Positions 1 to 7,881 of a stretch of 64,000 nucleotides of DNA are shown piece by piece. Position 1 is the first letter of the stretch, and the number at the start of each line of letters is the position of its first letter. The stretch is from NCBI RefSeq assembly GCF_018119395.1, contig NZ_JAGPWD010000016.1, positions 1 to 64,000 of the forward strand. Reading direction: 5' to 3'. Position numbers and translations under genes: made by a program. This stretch comes from Massilia sp. ZL223. Lineage in GTDB: Bacteria; Pseudomonadota; Gammaproteobacteria; Burkholderiales; Burkholderiaceae_D. The notes beneath the pieces are model-generated. The model searched no databases. It saw only the letters and a list, made by a program, of their open reading frames with translations, and was not told the origin of the DNA.

Positions 1-322
1 GCTTGCGCGGGCTTTGAAACGAGTGTTCTTCTACGGACAGGCGGCGATGAAACACCGCGCCCGATCTTCTGTTTCTTCTTAACTGGGGAGACAACAGCGC
101 GTGATCTTCCGCCAATCGCTGCCGCCAACATGCTTAAAAGAAAGATGGTATTAAATCACCTCGGCCGTGCTTGAGCAAATGAAAGAGTTGTTGACGATGG
201 TGAAAAACAACACCGTTTGGCTCCCCCGTTGCGCTCCAGGCGGCTCCATGGCAGGCCAACGGGCAAAAGCTGCTGCAAAAGCTTTATAATTCAGGGTTTT
301 GAAGATTTTTGCGGAGTATCAC
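1..322. other. Intergenic region, no supported gene
   Basis: I see no gene I can defend here. Two plus-strand frames are open from the left edge (one stops near base 80, one near base 171) and either could be the 3' end of an upstream gene, but neither shows a recognisable motif. Base composition is less GC-rich than in the genes. The right part holds a TATAAT hexamer in front of the FmdB gene. Confidence 0.4.
285..290 (+). promoter_or_regulatory. Candidate -10 box upstream of the FmdB gene
   Basis: A perfect TATAAT lies 32 bases before the FmdB start codon. No convincing TTGACA-like -35 is found at 16-18 bases upstream, so this is a partial promoter call based on the -10 match and position only. 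Confidence 0.4.
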
Positions 323-637
323 ATGCCGATTTACGCCTACCGCTGCGAAGAATGCGGTTTCAACAAAGATGTGCTGCAAAAAGTGTCCGATCCGGTCCTG
401 AGCACCTGTCCTTCGTGCGGCAAGCCGGCCTTCAAGAAGCAAGTCACCGCTGCCGGCTTCCAGCTCAAGGGTACCGGCTGGTACGTGACCGATTTCCGCG
501 GCGGCACCCCGCCGGCGACCGGTACGGCTTCGGGCGCGACGCCGGCAGCCGCGCCGGCCGCGTCGGCCGACAGCGCGCCGGCTGCGGCTCCCGCAGCGGC
601 GCCGGCCGCCGGCGGCGGCGGCAAGAGCGGCACCTGA
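323..637 (+). CDS. FmdB-family zinc ribbon protein
   Basis: A 104-residue protein with an N-terminal zinc ribbon: Cys8 and Cys11 (RCEECGF) and Cys29 and Cys32 (CPSCGK) are positioned to bind one zinc ion. After residue 65 it turns into an Ala/Pro/Gly-rich tail, apparently disordered. The FmdB name comes from a putative regulator in methylotrophs; a biochemical role is not established for the family. I chose the ATG giving MPIYAYRC because the family starts this way and GGAG lies just upstream; an in-frame ATG 24 bases earlier would add unrelated residues. It precedes a DUF502 gene and aspS in the same direction, an arrangement I recall from related betaproteobacteria. Confidence 0.88.
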   Translation: MPIYAYRCEECGFNKDVLQKVSDPVLSTCPSCGKPAFKKQVTAAGFQLKGTGWYVTDFRGGTPPATGTASGATPAAAPAASADSAPAAAPAAAPAAGGGGKSGT

Positions 638-685
638 TTCGCTGCGGCCCCCAGGGCCGCGGTCCAACAAGAACAAGAGAACGCG

Positions 686-1273
686 ATGCGCAAATACTTC
701 CTTACCGGCCTGCTGGTCCTGGTGCCCCTGGCGATCACCGCCTGGGTGCTGAGCCTGATCATCAGCACCTTGGACCAGTCGCTCCTGATCGTGCCGGAGG
801 CCTGGCAGCCGCGCACCGTGTTCGGGATGGACATCCCCGGCTTCGGCGCGATCCTGACCCTGGCCATCGTGTTCCTGACCGGCCTGCTGACCAATAACCT
901 GGTCGGCGGCTACGTCGTGCGCCTGGGCGACCGCCTGCTCAAGCGCATCCCGGTGGTCAGCTCGCTGTACGGCAGCGTCAAGCAGGTGTCGGACACGCTG
1001 TTTTCCTCGTCGGGCAACGCGTTCCGCACCCCGGTCCTGATCCCGTACCCGCACGCGGATTCCTATACGATCGCTTTCCTGACCGGCGTGCCGGGCGGGG
1101 ACGTGAAGAACCACCTGGTGGGCGACTACGTGAGCGTGTATGTGCCGACCACCCCGAACCCGACCTCGGGCTTCTTCCTGATGATGGAACGCAGCAAGGT
1201 CGTTGAATTGAACATGACGGTGGATGCGGCGCTGAAGCACATCGTCTCGATGGGCGTCGTCGCTCCCGAATAA
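686..1273 (+). CDS. DUF502 family membrane protein
   Basis: This 195-residue protein matches the DUF502 family. Two hydrophobic segments are visible, at about residues 5-27 (TGLLVLVPLAITAWVLSLII) and 50-70, separated by a short loop, followed by a soluble C-terminal domain that includes the conserved stretch around VPTTPNPTSGF. It is therefore an inner-membrane protein with a cytoplasmic or periplasmic tail; function is unknown. It lies 48 bases after the FmdB-type gene and 70 bases before aspS, so co-transcription is likely. Confidence 0.88.
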   Translation: MRKYFLTGLLVLVPLAITAWVLSLIISTLDQSLLIVPEAWQPRTVFGMDIPGFGAILTLAIVFLTGLLTNNLVGGYVVRLGDRLLKRIPVVSSLYGSVKQVSDTLFSSSGNAFRTPVLIPYPHADSYTIAFLTGVPGGDVKNHLVGDYVSVYVPTTPNPTSGFFLMMERSKVVELNMTVDAALKHIVSMGVVAPE

Positions 1274-1343
1274 GAAGCTCAGCAGAAAACAGGGCCATTG
1301 GCGACAGTGGCGCAACCGAAATAACTAACCTGGAACGAAAACT

Positions 1344-3146
1344 ATGTCCACCATGCGTACTCATTACTGCGGCCTCGTCACCGAGGAACTGCTGGGCCAA
1401 ACCGTCAGCCTGTGCGGCTGGGTGCACCGCCGCCGTGACCACGGCGGTGTGATCTTCATCGACCTGCGCGACCGAGAAGGCCTGGTGCAGGTGGTCTGCC
1501 ATCCGGACAACGCCGACGTCTTCAAGGCCGCCGAGCACGTGCGCAACGAGTACTGCCTGCGCATCACCGGCACCGTCGTGAACCGCCTGGAAGGCACCGC
1601 CAACGCCAACCTGAAGTCGGGCAAGATCGAGATCAACACCACCGCCCTGGAAGTGCTGAACGCCTCGGTGCCGGTGCCGTTCCAGCTGGACGACGACAAC
1701 CTGTCGGAAACCACCCGCCTGACCCACCGCGTGCTCGACCTGCGCCGCCAGCAGATGCAGCACAACCTGCGCCTGCGCTACAAGGTGTCGATGGAAGTGC
1801 GCAAGTACCTGGACAACCTGGGCTTCATCGACATCGAAACCCCGATGCTGACCAAGTCGACCCCGGAAGGCGCCCGCGACTACCTGGTGCCTTCGCGCGT
1901 CAACCCGGGCAACTTCTTCGCGCTGCCGCAGTCGCCGCAGCTGTTCAAGCAGCTGCTGATGGTCGCCAACTTCGACCGCTACTACCAGATCACCAAGTGC
2001 TTCCGCGACGAAGACCTGCGCGCCGACCGCCAGCCGGAATTCACCCAGATCGACTGCGAAACCTCGTTCCTGACCGAGCAGGAGATCCGTGACCTGTTCG
2101 AAGACATGATGCGCACCGTGTTCAAGAACGCGGCCGGCGTCGACCTGCCGAACCCGTTCCCGGTGATGGACTTCGCCACCGCCATGGGCTCCTACGGCTC
2201 GGACAAGCCGGACATGCGCGTCAAGCTGCAGTTCACCGAACTGACCGAGCTGATGAAGTCGGTCGAGTTCAAGGTCTTCAACAGCGCCGCCAACATGGAA
2301 GGCGGCCGCGTGGTCGGCCTGCGCGTGCCGCAGGGCGCTTCGATGCCGCGTTCGGAAATCGACGCCTACACCCAGTTCGTCGCCATCTACGGCGCCAAGG
2401 GCCTGGCCTACATCAAGGTCAACGAGAAGGCCAAGGGCCGTGACGGCCTGCAGTCGCCGATCGTCAAGAACATCTCGGACGAGGTGCTGGCCCGGATCCT
2501 CGAGCTGACCGGCGCCGAAGACGGCGACCTGATCTTCTTCGGTGCGGACAAGGCCAAGGTCGTCAACGACGCCATCGGCGCGCTGCGCGTGAAGATCGGC
2601 CACTCGGAATTCGGCAAGAAGGCCGGCCTGTTCGACGACGTCTGGGCCCCGCTGTGGGTGATCGACTTCCCGATGTTCGAGTACGACGAGGACAGCGGCC
2701 GCTGGAACGCGACCCACCACCCGTTCACCGCGCCGAAGGACGGCCACGAGGACATGCTCGAGACCAACCCGGGTGCCTGCGTCGCCAAGGCCTACGACAT
2801 GGTCCTGAACGGCTGGGAACTGGGCGGCGGCTCGATCCGTATCCACCGCGAGGAAGTGCAGAGCAAGGTGTTCCGCGCCCTCAAGATCGATGCGGAAGAA
2901 GCCCAGCTCAAGTTCGGCTTTCTGCTCGACGCGCTGCAGTACGGCGCGCCGCCGCACGGTGGCCTGGCCTTCGGCCTGGATCGCCTGATCACCCTGATGA
3001 CCGGCTCCGAGTCGATCCGCGACGTGATCGCCTTCCCGAAGACCCAGCGCGCCCAGTGCCTGCTGACCAACGCGCCGTCGGAAGTGGACGAGAAGCAGCT
3101 GAAAGAGCTGCACATCCGCCTGCGCAACGAGCCGAAGGTCGCGTAA
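1344..3146 (+). CDS. aspS: Aspartyl-tRNA synthetase, bacterial type
   Basis: This 600-residue class II synthetase charges tRNA with aspartate. The order is OB-fold anticodon-binding domain (about 1-110), catalytic core, the bacterial GAD insertion (about 290-420), and the C-terminal part of the core with GLAFGLDRL motif 3. Length is normal. In the anticodon domain it has His33 (RRRDHGG) and Gly84 (RLEGT) where the E. coli discriminating enzyme has Leu and Lys. That His/Gly pair is associated with non-discriminating AspRS, which also makes Asp-tRNA(Asn) for GatCAB; the specificity here is inferred, not shown. The start may be this ATG or the one three codons on. Confidence 0.97.
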   Translation: MSTMRTHYCGLVTEELLGQTVSLCGWVHRRRDHGGVIFIDLRDREGLVQVVCHPDNADVFKAAEHVRNEYCLRITGTVVNRLEGTANANLKSGKIEINTTALEVLNASVPVPFQLDDDNLSETTRLTHRVLDLRRQQMQHNLRLRYKVSMEVRKYLDNLGFIDIETPMLTKSTPEGARDYLVPSRVNPGNFFALPQSPQLFKQLLMVANFDRYYQITKCFRDEDLRADRQPEFTQIDCETSFLTEQEIRDLFEDMMRTVFKNAAGVDLPNPFPVMDFATAMGSYGSDKPDMRVKLQFTELTELMKSVEFKVFNSAANMEGGRVVGLRVPQGASMPRSEIDAYTQFVAIYGAKGLAYIKVNEKAKGRDGLQSPIVKNISDEVLARILELTGAEDGDLIFFGADKAKVVNDAIGALRVKIGHSEFGKKAGLFDDVWAPLWVIDFPMFEYDEDSGRWNATHHPFTAPKDGHEDMLETNPGACVAKAYDMVLNGWELGGGSIRIHREEVQSKVFRALKIDAEEAQLKFGFLLDALQYGAPPHGGLAFGLDRLITLMTGSESIRDVIAFPKTQRAQCLLTNAPSEVDEKQLKELHIRLRNEPKVA

Positions 3147-3154
3147 TGCGCCAC

Positions 3155-3186
3155 CGGATACGCGGCTGTGTGTCGCCGCGTATCCG
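3155..3186 (+). terminator. Perfect 12-bp hairpin after aspS
   Basis: CGGATACGCGGC and its exact reverse complement flank an 8-base loop nine bases after the aspS stop codon. There is no T-run after it, so it may be a U-less terminator or a 3'-end stabilising hairpin. It abuts the REP-like repeat that follows. Confidence 0.5.
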
Positions 3187-3214
3187 TAGGGTCGGCGGTT
3201 CTGCCGCCGACGCG
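3186..3214 (+). repeat. REP-like palindromic repeat, family B
   Basis: A 29-base element starting GTAGGGT and ending ACGCG, with an 8-pair hairpin over a TCT loop. It matches the element at 13550-13578; the differences at positions 8 and 24 are compensatory (G-C to C-G), so the hairpin is conserved and not just the sequence. Confidence 0.6.
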
Positions 3215-3237
3215 TCCAACACGCGCCTGCACGGCCG

Positions 3238-3243
3238 TATTGT
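3238..3243 (+). promoter_or_regulatory. Candidate -10 box of a leaderless nudB transcript
   Basis: TATTGT ends exactly six bases before the nudB ATG, which would place transcription initiation at or next to the start codon. No Shine-Dalgarno sequence is seen before the ATG. Confidence 0.35.
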
Positions 3244-3249
3244 CTGCCC

Positions 3250-3705
3250 ATGAGACCACACAAGATCCCCGAATCGGTCCTGATCGTCATCCACACGTCC
3301 GCGCTGGACGTGCTGCTGCTCGAACGCGCCGACCGTCCGGGGTTCTGGCAATCGGTGACGGGCTCGCTGGACGCGCCCGACGAACCGCTGCTCGCCACCG
3401 CCACCCGCGAACTGTTCGAGGAAACCGGCATCGTGGCCGACGGCGAGGCCATCCGCCTGCTGGACTGGCGGATGTCCAATATCTACGAGATCTACCCCGT
3501 CTGGCGCCACCGCTACGCGCCCGGCGTCACCCACAACACCGAGCACGTGTTCTCGGTCTGCGTGCCGCGCGACATCGCGGTCACCCTGAGCCCGCGCGAA
3601 CACCTGCGCCACACCTGGCTGCCGCTGCTGGAAGCCGCCGATAAATGTTTCTCTTCCTCTAACGCGGAAGCGATTCTCGAGTTGCCCAGGCACATCGGGA
3701 AATAA
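3250..3705 (+). CDS. nudB: Nudix hydrolase, dihydroneopterin triphosphate diphosphatase
   Basis: This 151-residue Nudix hydrolase matches NudB, which removes pyrophosphate from dihydroneopterin triphosphate in folate synthesis. The Nudix box is clear (GSLDAPDE then RELFEETGI), with one extra residue between the first Gly and Glu compared with the textbook spacing, as I recall from other betaproteobacterial NudB proteins. The C-terminal HTWLP stretch also fits the family. It lies about 100 bases after aspS but has its own -10-like hexamer directly before the ATG and no Shine-Dalgarno sequence. Substrate assignment is by family resemblance. Confidence 0.87.
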   Translation: MRPHKIPESVLIVIHTSALDVLLLERADRPGFWQSVTGSLDAPDEPLLATATRELFEETGIVADGEAIRLLDWRMSNIYEIYPVWRHRYAPGVTHNTEHVFSVCVPRDIAVTLSPREHLRHTWLPLLEAADKCFSSSNAEAILELPRHIGK

Positions 3706-4070
3706 CCATTTGTCACAAAGTTGCCCCCATGCAGTGGGCTAGTTCTAGACAGTCTGTCAACGTATATTGCTGAATTACAGAGCGGCAACAGAAGTTTTCG
3801 ATAAAAGAACGCTGGTGCTGTAAATATTTTTTTCTGTGCGTTGACGCCCATATAGCGCGTTTTTTACCCCCCAAAAGCCACATTTTTCACTCTTAGCGAG
3901 CTCTGCACGGCCGTCTTTTTCGCGATTTGATGACCAAAGGAAATTTGTTGTTTTTGGATCAGCACCGTAGATTCGTTGGTTGACACTCTGAAAGTGCTGG
4001 AATATCGTCAACACCTCACCGGCCCGTGACAATTCGTTACAAACTCAAATCGAAAGATTCAGGAGGAACA
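3706..4070. other. AT-rich intergenic region of 365 bases
   Basis: No gene is supported. The stretch is clearly poorer in GC than its surroundings and rich in T-runs. A short hairpin (GCCC, nine bases, GGGC) lies at about 3728-3745 after nudB and could mark its 3' end. The right part carries a good sigma-70 promoter for the small gene at 4071. A transcribed small RNA cannot be excluded. Confidence 0.4.
3980..4008 (+). promoter_or_regulatory. Sigma-70 promoter for the small protein gene
   Basis: TTGACA at 3980-3985 and TATCGT at 4003-4008 are separated by 17 bases. The promoter is bracketed by an inverted repeat, GTTGAC (3979-3984) and GTCAAC (4007-4012), that could bind a regulator. The predicted leader is about 55 bases long. 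Confidence 0.6.
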
Positions 4071-4280
4071 ATGGACAACTTCAAACTCGAATGCGAGGAA
4101 AAGGTGAAGGAAATCAGCACCGGCGACGGCTGTATCTATGTCGACCTGCTGTGCGGACTGCGTCTGATGGGTCCGCTTCTGTCCGCAGAAGAGATCACTG
4201 CTGCAAAGCGTGCTCCCAAACGCAAGATGATGGTGACCGGCCACGAAGCCATCGTCGAACAAGCGCTCGCATTCGGTTGA
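4071..4280 (+). CDS. Small hypothetical protein, 69 residues
   Basis: I do not recognise a family. The start MDNFKLECEE is preceded by an almost perfect Shine-Dalgarno sequence, AGGAGGAACA, and further up by a good sigma-70 promoter, so expression is likely to be strong. The protein is soluble in appearance, acidic at the N-terminus and Lys/Arg-rich around residues 45-55 (KRAPKRKMM), with no signal peptide or membrane segment and two cysteines near residues 20-30. An in-frame upstream ATG at 4026 lacks a ribosome binding site and is rejected. The gene stands alone, with its own promoter. Confidence 0.7.
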   Translation: MDNFKLECEEKVKEISTGDGCIYVDLLCGLRLMGPLLSAEEITAAKRAPKRKMMVTGHEAIVEQALAFG

Positions 4281-4375
4281 GCCCCCCTTGACGCGTCTGC
4301 CGGCGCGGTACCCGCGCGCCGGCCGGACCGCTGCACGATTGGGCCCGGTCCCGGAAAACCCGCTTCCGATCCGGG

Positions 4376-4381
4376 TAGAAT
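4376..4381 (+). promoter_or_regulatory. Candidate -10 box of a leaderless transcript
   Basis: TAGAAT (five of six matches to consensus) ends exactly six bases before the ATG of the EEP-family gene, and no Shine-Dalgarno sequence is present. No clear -35 is seen. Confidence 0.4.
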
Positions 4382-4387
4382 GTCCCC

Positions 4388-5200
4388 ATGAAAATTCGTG
4401 TGGCCACCTACAATATTCATAAGGGCGTGACGTCGCTACGTGCAACGCCCCGTGTGATCGCTCTCAAGAAGGCGATCGCTGAATTCCACGCCGATATCGT
4501 TTTCCTGCAGGAGGTGCAGGGCCGGCACGACCGGTACCAGGCACGCTTCGGCAGGGAGGAGCACGGCCACCACCGCCACTGGCCCGAAACGGCCCAGTAC
4601 GATTACTTCAAGGGCGAGGCGCATCACAGCGCCTACGGGATGAACGCCGTGTACGACCACGGCCATCACGGCAACGCGCTGCTCTCGGCTTTCCCGATCG
4701 AGAATTCGCACAACCACGATGTCTCCGATCACGCCTACGAGCAGCGCGGCATCCTGCACTGCGTGCTGGAGACGCCGGCCGGCAAGGTGCACTGCTATGT
4801 GGTGCACCTGGGCCTGTTCGAAGGCAGCCGCGGGCGCCAGACGGCGCAGCTGATCGAGGCCGTCAACGCTTCGTCGAACGGCGAACCGGTGATCATCGCG
4901 GGCGACTTCAACGACTGGCGCAACACGCTCAGCGACCGCCTGCGCAACGGGCTCGGCGTGGCCGAGGTGTTCGACGAACTCGGCCCGCGCTCGCCGCTGG
5001 GCGACATGGTGCGCAGCTGGGCCGGACGCCAGCCGCGCCTGGCTCCGGCGCGCACCTTCCCGGCCGCGCTGCCCTGGTTCCGGCTCGACCGGATCTATGT
5101 GCGCGGCTTCAAGGTGGACAATGCGCAGGTGATGCACGGGCCCTTGTGGGCCAAGCTGTCCGACCACGCGCCGATCGTGGCGGAACTCCAGCTGGAGTAG
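4388..5200 (+). CDS. Endonuclease/exonuclease/phosphatase family protein
   Basis: A 270-residue metal-dependent phosphodiesterase of the EEP fold. Visible catalytic motifs are VATYNIHKG at the N-terminus, FLQEVQG with the metal-binding Glu, IIAGDFNDW, DRIYVRG and the terminal SDHAPI His. There is no signal peptide. Substrate could be nucleic acid, phospholipid headgroup or phosphoinositide-like; the sequence does not decide. It lies directly upstream of the clsB-type cardiolipin synthase with near-contiguous coding, and in many proteobacteria this EEP protein sits beside ClsB, which suggests a role in membrane lipid turnover (inference). Confidence 0.9.
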   Translation: MKIRVATYNIHKGVTSLRATPRVIALKKAIAEFHADIVFLQEVQGRHDRYQARFGREEHGHHRHWPETAQYDYFKGEAHHSAYGMNAVYDHGHHGNALLSAFPIENSHNHDVSDHAYEQRGILHCVLETPAGKVHCYVVHLGLFEGSRGRQTAQLIEAVNASSNGEPVIIAGDFNDWRNTLSDRLRNGLGVAEVFDELGPRSPLGDMVRSWAGRQPRLAPARTFPAALPWFRLDRIYVRGFKVDNAQVMHGPLWAKLSDHAPIVAELQLE

Positions 5201-5211
5201 TGGCCCAGGCC

Positions 5212-6372
5212 ATGCGTTCGGTCACCTACGTAGACAACAACGACGTCACCCTGCTCGAAAGCGGCACCGCGTATTTTCCGGCGCTGATCGAGGCGCTCGA
5301 CGCGGCGCAGCACGACGTCCTGTTCGAGACCTATATCTTCGCCGAGGACGATACCGGCCGCGCGGTGCGCAACGCCCTGATCCGGGCCGCGCTGCGCGGT
5401 GTGAAGGTGAGGGTGCTGGTCGACTGGATCGGCACCGAGCACCGGCCCGCCACGCGCCTGGGCGCGCTGCTGGGCGACGCGGGCGTCCAGTACCGCGTGT
5501 TCAATCCCTGGTGCCGGCGCGGCATCGCGCGCTCGCACCGCAAGATCGTGGTGGTGGACCGGGAGATTGCTTTCGTCGGCGGCATCAACGTCAACGACGA
5601 CTGGATCTGCGACCACCTCAAGGGCAAGCGCCTGCCGGCCCCGCGCTGGGACTTCTCGGTGCGGGTGCGCGGGCCGCTGGTGGCCCAGATCCACCGCGAG
5701 GCGCAGGCCCAGTGGATGCGGGTGGGGCACCTGAAGCTCAGGCGCCGCATCGACCTGTTCCGCGAGATGCGCAAGCAGCCGCCGCAATCCTGCGAGCGTC
5801 CTGCGCGCGCCGCCTTCGTGGTGCGCGACAACCTGCGCAACCGCGGCACCATCCAGCGCGCATATCTGCAGGCACTGGGCCGGGCGCGCCACAGCGTGCT
5901 GCTGGCCACGCCTTACTTTGCGCCGGGGCGCAAGTTCCGCAAGGCGCTGGCGCATGCGGCGCAGCGCGGGGTCGATGTGACGCTCTTGATTGGCGTCGGA
6001 GAGTTTCCGATCCAGGATGCGGTGGCGCATTCCTTCTATCCCAAGCTGCTGGACGCCGGGGTGAAAGTGGTCGAGTACCGCAAGACCCAGTTGCACGCCA
6101 AGGTGGCGGTGGTGGACGACGACTGGGCCACGGTCGGGTCCAGCAACTGCGACGGCTTGTCGCTCTTCCTCAACCAGGAAGCCAACGTGGTGGTGGACGA
6201 CGCGGTGTTCGCCGCCACCATGCGCGCGCACATCGAGCGCGGGATCGCGGACGGCACGCCGGTCTGCGCCGAGGAGTTCGCCAACCTGGGCTGGTTCAGG
6301 CGCGCGAGCTATGAAATCGCCTATGTGCTGTATAAACTGGCGATGCGGGTCTTCGCGATCGGCTATGCCTAA
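5212..6372 (+). CDS. clsB: Cardiolipin synthase B, phospholipase D family
   Basis: A 386-residue phospholipase D superfamily protein with two HKD motifs: SHRKIVVVD at about residue 115 and LHAKVAVVD at about residue 295. It lacks the long N-terminal membrane anchors of ClsA and so fits ClsB, which makes cardiolipin by phosphatidyl transfer at the inner membrane. The ATG chosen is 11 bases after the stop of the EEP gene; a GTG overlapping that stop codon is an alternative start giving four more residues. The next gene, hslR, begins nine bases after the stop. Confidence 0.88.
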   Translation: MRSVTYVDNNDVTLLESGTAYFPALIEALDAAQHDVLFETYIFAEDDTGRAVRNALIRAALRGVKVRVLVDWIGTEHRPATRLGALLGDAGVQYRVFNPWCRRGIARSHRKIVVVDREIAFVGGINVNDDWICDHLKGKRLPAPRWDFSVRVRGPLVAQIHREAQAQWMRVGHLKLRRRIDLFREMRKQPPQSCERPARAAFVVRDNLRNRGTIQRAYLQALGRARHSVLLATPYFAPGRKFRKALAHAAQRGVDVTLLIGVGEFPIQDAVAHSFYPKLLDAGVKVVEYRKTQLHAKVAVVDDDWATVGSSNCDGLSLFLNQEANVVVDDAVFAATMRAHIERGIADGTPVCAEEFANLGWFRRASYEIAYVLYKLAMRVFAIGYA

Positions 6373-6380
6373 TGGAATGA

Positions 6381-6764
6381 ATGATGGAAGAAAATAACGT
6401 ACGACTCGACAAATGGCTGTGGGCAGCGCGCTTCTTCAAGACGCGCTCGCTGGCGACGGATGCCATCGACCGTGGCCGCGTGCGAATCGGCGGCGAGCCG
6501 GTCAAGCCGGCGCGGATCGTGAAGGTGAACGACAAGATCCTGATCGACAATGGTTCGGACCGATGGGAAGTGATCGTCGCGGCGATCTCGGGCTCGCGCG
6601 GACCGGCGCCGGTGGCGCGCACCTTGTACTTCGAGACCGACGAGAGCATCGCGCGGCGCGAGAACGACAAGGAGGCGCGCAGGCTGTATCCGGAGCCGAG
6701 CCTTGATATCAAAGGGCGGCCGACCAAGCGGGACCGCCGCGCGCTGTCGAAGGCGGGCGGCTGA
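6381..6764 (+). CDS. hslR: S4-domain RNA-binding protein, Hsp15 family
   Basis: A 127-residue protein with an N-terminal S4 RNA-binding domain (VRLDKWLWAARFFKTRSLA, then RVRIGGEPVKPARIVKVND) and a basic C-terminal tail (RPTKRDRRALSK). Length and layout fit Hsp15, which binds 50S subunits carrying stalled nascent chains for ribosome rescue. Two adjacent ATG codons could each start it. It is the last gene of the EEP-clsB-hslR run; the pairing with lipid genes is probably only positional. Confidence 0.9.
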   Translation: MMEENNVRLDKWLWAARFFKTRSLATDAIDRGRVRIGGEPVKPARIVKVNDKILIDNGSDRWEVIVAAISGSRGPAPVARTLYFETDESIARRENDKEARRLYPEPSLDIKGRPTKRDRRALSKAGG

Positions 6765-6800
6765 GCAGCACCCACGCATCTTTCACCTCGTACGCCAGCA

Positions 6801-6904
6801 CGTCGTCCCGGCGAAGGCCGGGACCCAAGTTCGCGCCGTAGCCACAAACGCATGCGTTAGCTCAACACATACAAACTTGGGTTCCGGCCTTCGCCGGAAC
6901 GACG
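6801..6904 (+). repeat. Inverted pair of REP elements, family A (BIME-like)
   Basis: Two 31-base palindromic units face each other (6801-6831 and, inverted, 6874-6904). Each starts CGTCGTCC and ends CCAAGTT, with a stem around a GCGAAGGC core. The spacer begins with GCCGTAGCCAC, which recurs in the copy at 9692-9776, so the pair and its spacer are a repeated unit. Confidence 0.85.
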
Positions 6905-7135
6905 GGCGGGGGCCGCGGTCCGCCAACAGGCGCCGCAGATCAATCCGAAGCCCTGCCAACCCGCACACACGTGCTAATTTGCCACCCCAAACCCCCAAAA
7001 ACGCGGTATCTTTATCCTTAAAATAACAATCTCCTGCCCCTGACCCCGTCCGGCCGGCAGGCCAGCCTCAACGGCGCCCCTCAAAGCGCCGGCTGTTTGT
7101 TTTGCATCAATAGAATTTCGCCTCTAAGTTCCCGT

Positions 7136-7177
7136 TTGACATTCCTCGTCTGATAGATAATAGTACGAGCGTTCGGA
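7136..7177 (+). promoter_or_regulatory. Promoter and candidate TetR operator
   Basis: TTGACA at 7136-7141 is a perfect -35; TAATAG at 7158-7163 is a poor -10 at 16 bases. Overlapping the start region, TACGAGCGTTCGGA (7164-7177) is an imperfect palindrome of the TNCGANCGNTCGNA type, a plausible site for the TetR regulator encoded just downstream. Confidence 0.5.
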
Positions 7178-7221
7178 TTTTTTTCGATTCAGGGGCAGCC
7201 ATCAATACTTCAACCAAATTC

Positions 7222-7839
7222 ATGCGCAAAGGCGAGCAGACACGGGCAGCGATCCTGGACGTGGCGCTCGAGCTCGCAAGCCGCAATGGCCTCGAAGGCC
7301 TGACCATTGGCCTGCTGGCCGACCGCATGAGCATGAGCAAGTCCGGCGTGTTCGCGCACTTCGGCTCGCGCGAAGACCTGCAGCTCGAAGTGGTCAAGCT
7401 CTACCACCACCGCTTCGAACAGGAAGTCTTCTTCCCGAGCATCAAGGAGCCGCGCGGCCTGCCGCGCCTGGTCGCCATGTTCTCGCGCTGGATCAAGCGC
7501 GTGTCGGTCGAGATCGCCTCGGGCTGCATCTACATCAGCGGCGCCGTGGAGTACGACGACCGTCCGGGCCCGATCCGCGACGAACTGGTGTCGATGGTGA
7601 TGGCCTGGCAGAACGCGCTGCTGCGCTGCGTGAAGCAATCGATCGAGGTCGGGCACCTGCGCGCCGACACCGATGCCGAGCAGCTGGTGTACGAGATGTA
7701 CGGCCTGATCCTGGCCCTGCACCACGACGCCCGCTTCCTGCGCGCGCCCGGCGCCGTCGAACGCGCCAAGGCCGGCTTCGATCGCCTGATCGAGAATTAC
7801 CGCAATCCCAACCAACAATCAGACATCCAGGCGGCGTAA
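7222..7839 (+). CDS. TetR family transcriptional regulator
   Basis: A 205-residue TetR regulator. Residues 1-50 form the helix-turn-helix (TRAAILDVALELAS, then MSMSKSGVFAHFGSREDL); the rest is the ligand-binding and dimerisation domain, with a Cys in the SGCIYIS stretch near residue 98. It lies 42 bases upstream of, and in line with, a fatty-acid beta-oxidation cluster, so an acyl-CoA-responsive repressor of that cluster and of itself is the natural inference. The ATG has no clear Shine-Dalgarno sequence, so the true start is uncertain by a few codons. Confidence 0.88.
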   Translation: MRKGEQTRAAILDVALELASRNGLEGLTIGLLADRMSMSKSGVFAHFGSREDLQLEVVKLYHHRFEQEVFFPSIKEPRGLPRLVAMFSRWIKRVSVEIASGCIYISGAVEYDDRPGPIRDELVSMVMAWQNALLRCVKQSIEVGHLRADTDAEQLVYEMYGLILALHHDARFLRAPGAVERAKAGFDRLIENYRNPNQQSDIQAA

Positions 7840-7881
7840 CCCGCCGCCCGTCAAACATCTTTACTTCGTCAGGAGAAAACC

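Noticed and set aside
1..171. C-terminal end of an upstream gene in either open frame from the left edge
   Set aside because: Both frames are short and show no motif; they cannot be told from chance.
978..3479. Long minus-strand open frame opposite aspS (and similar long frames opposite other genes)
   Set aside because: It is the antisense shadow of a high-GC gene; the translation has no family features and the plus strand encodes a complete AspRS.
6703..7026. Open frame over the REP pair after hslR
   Set aside because: The translation consists of repeat sequence and has no start signal or family resemblance.
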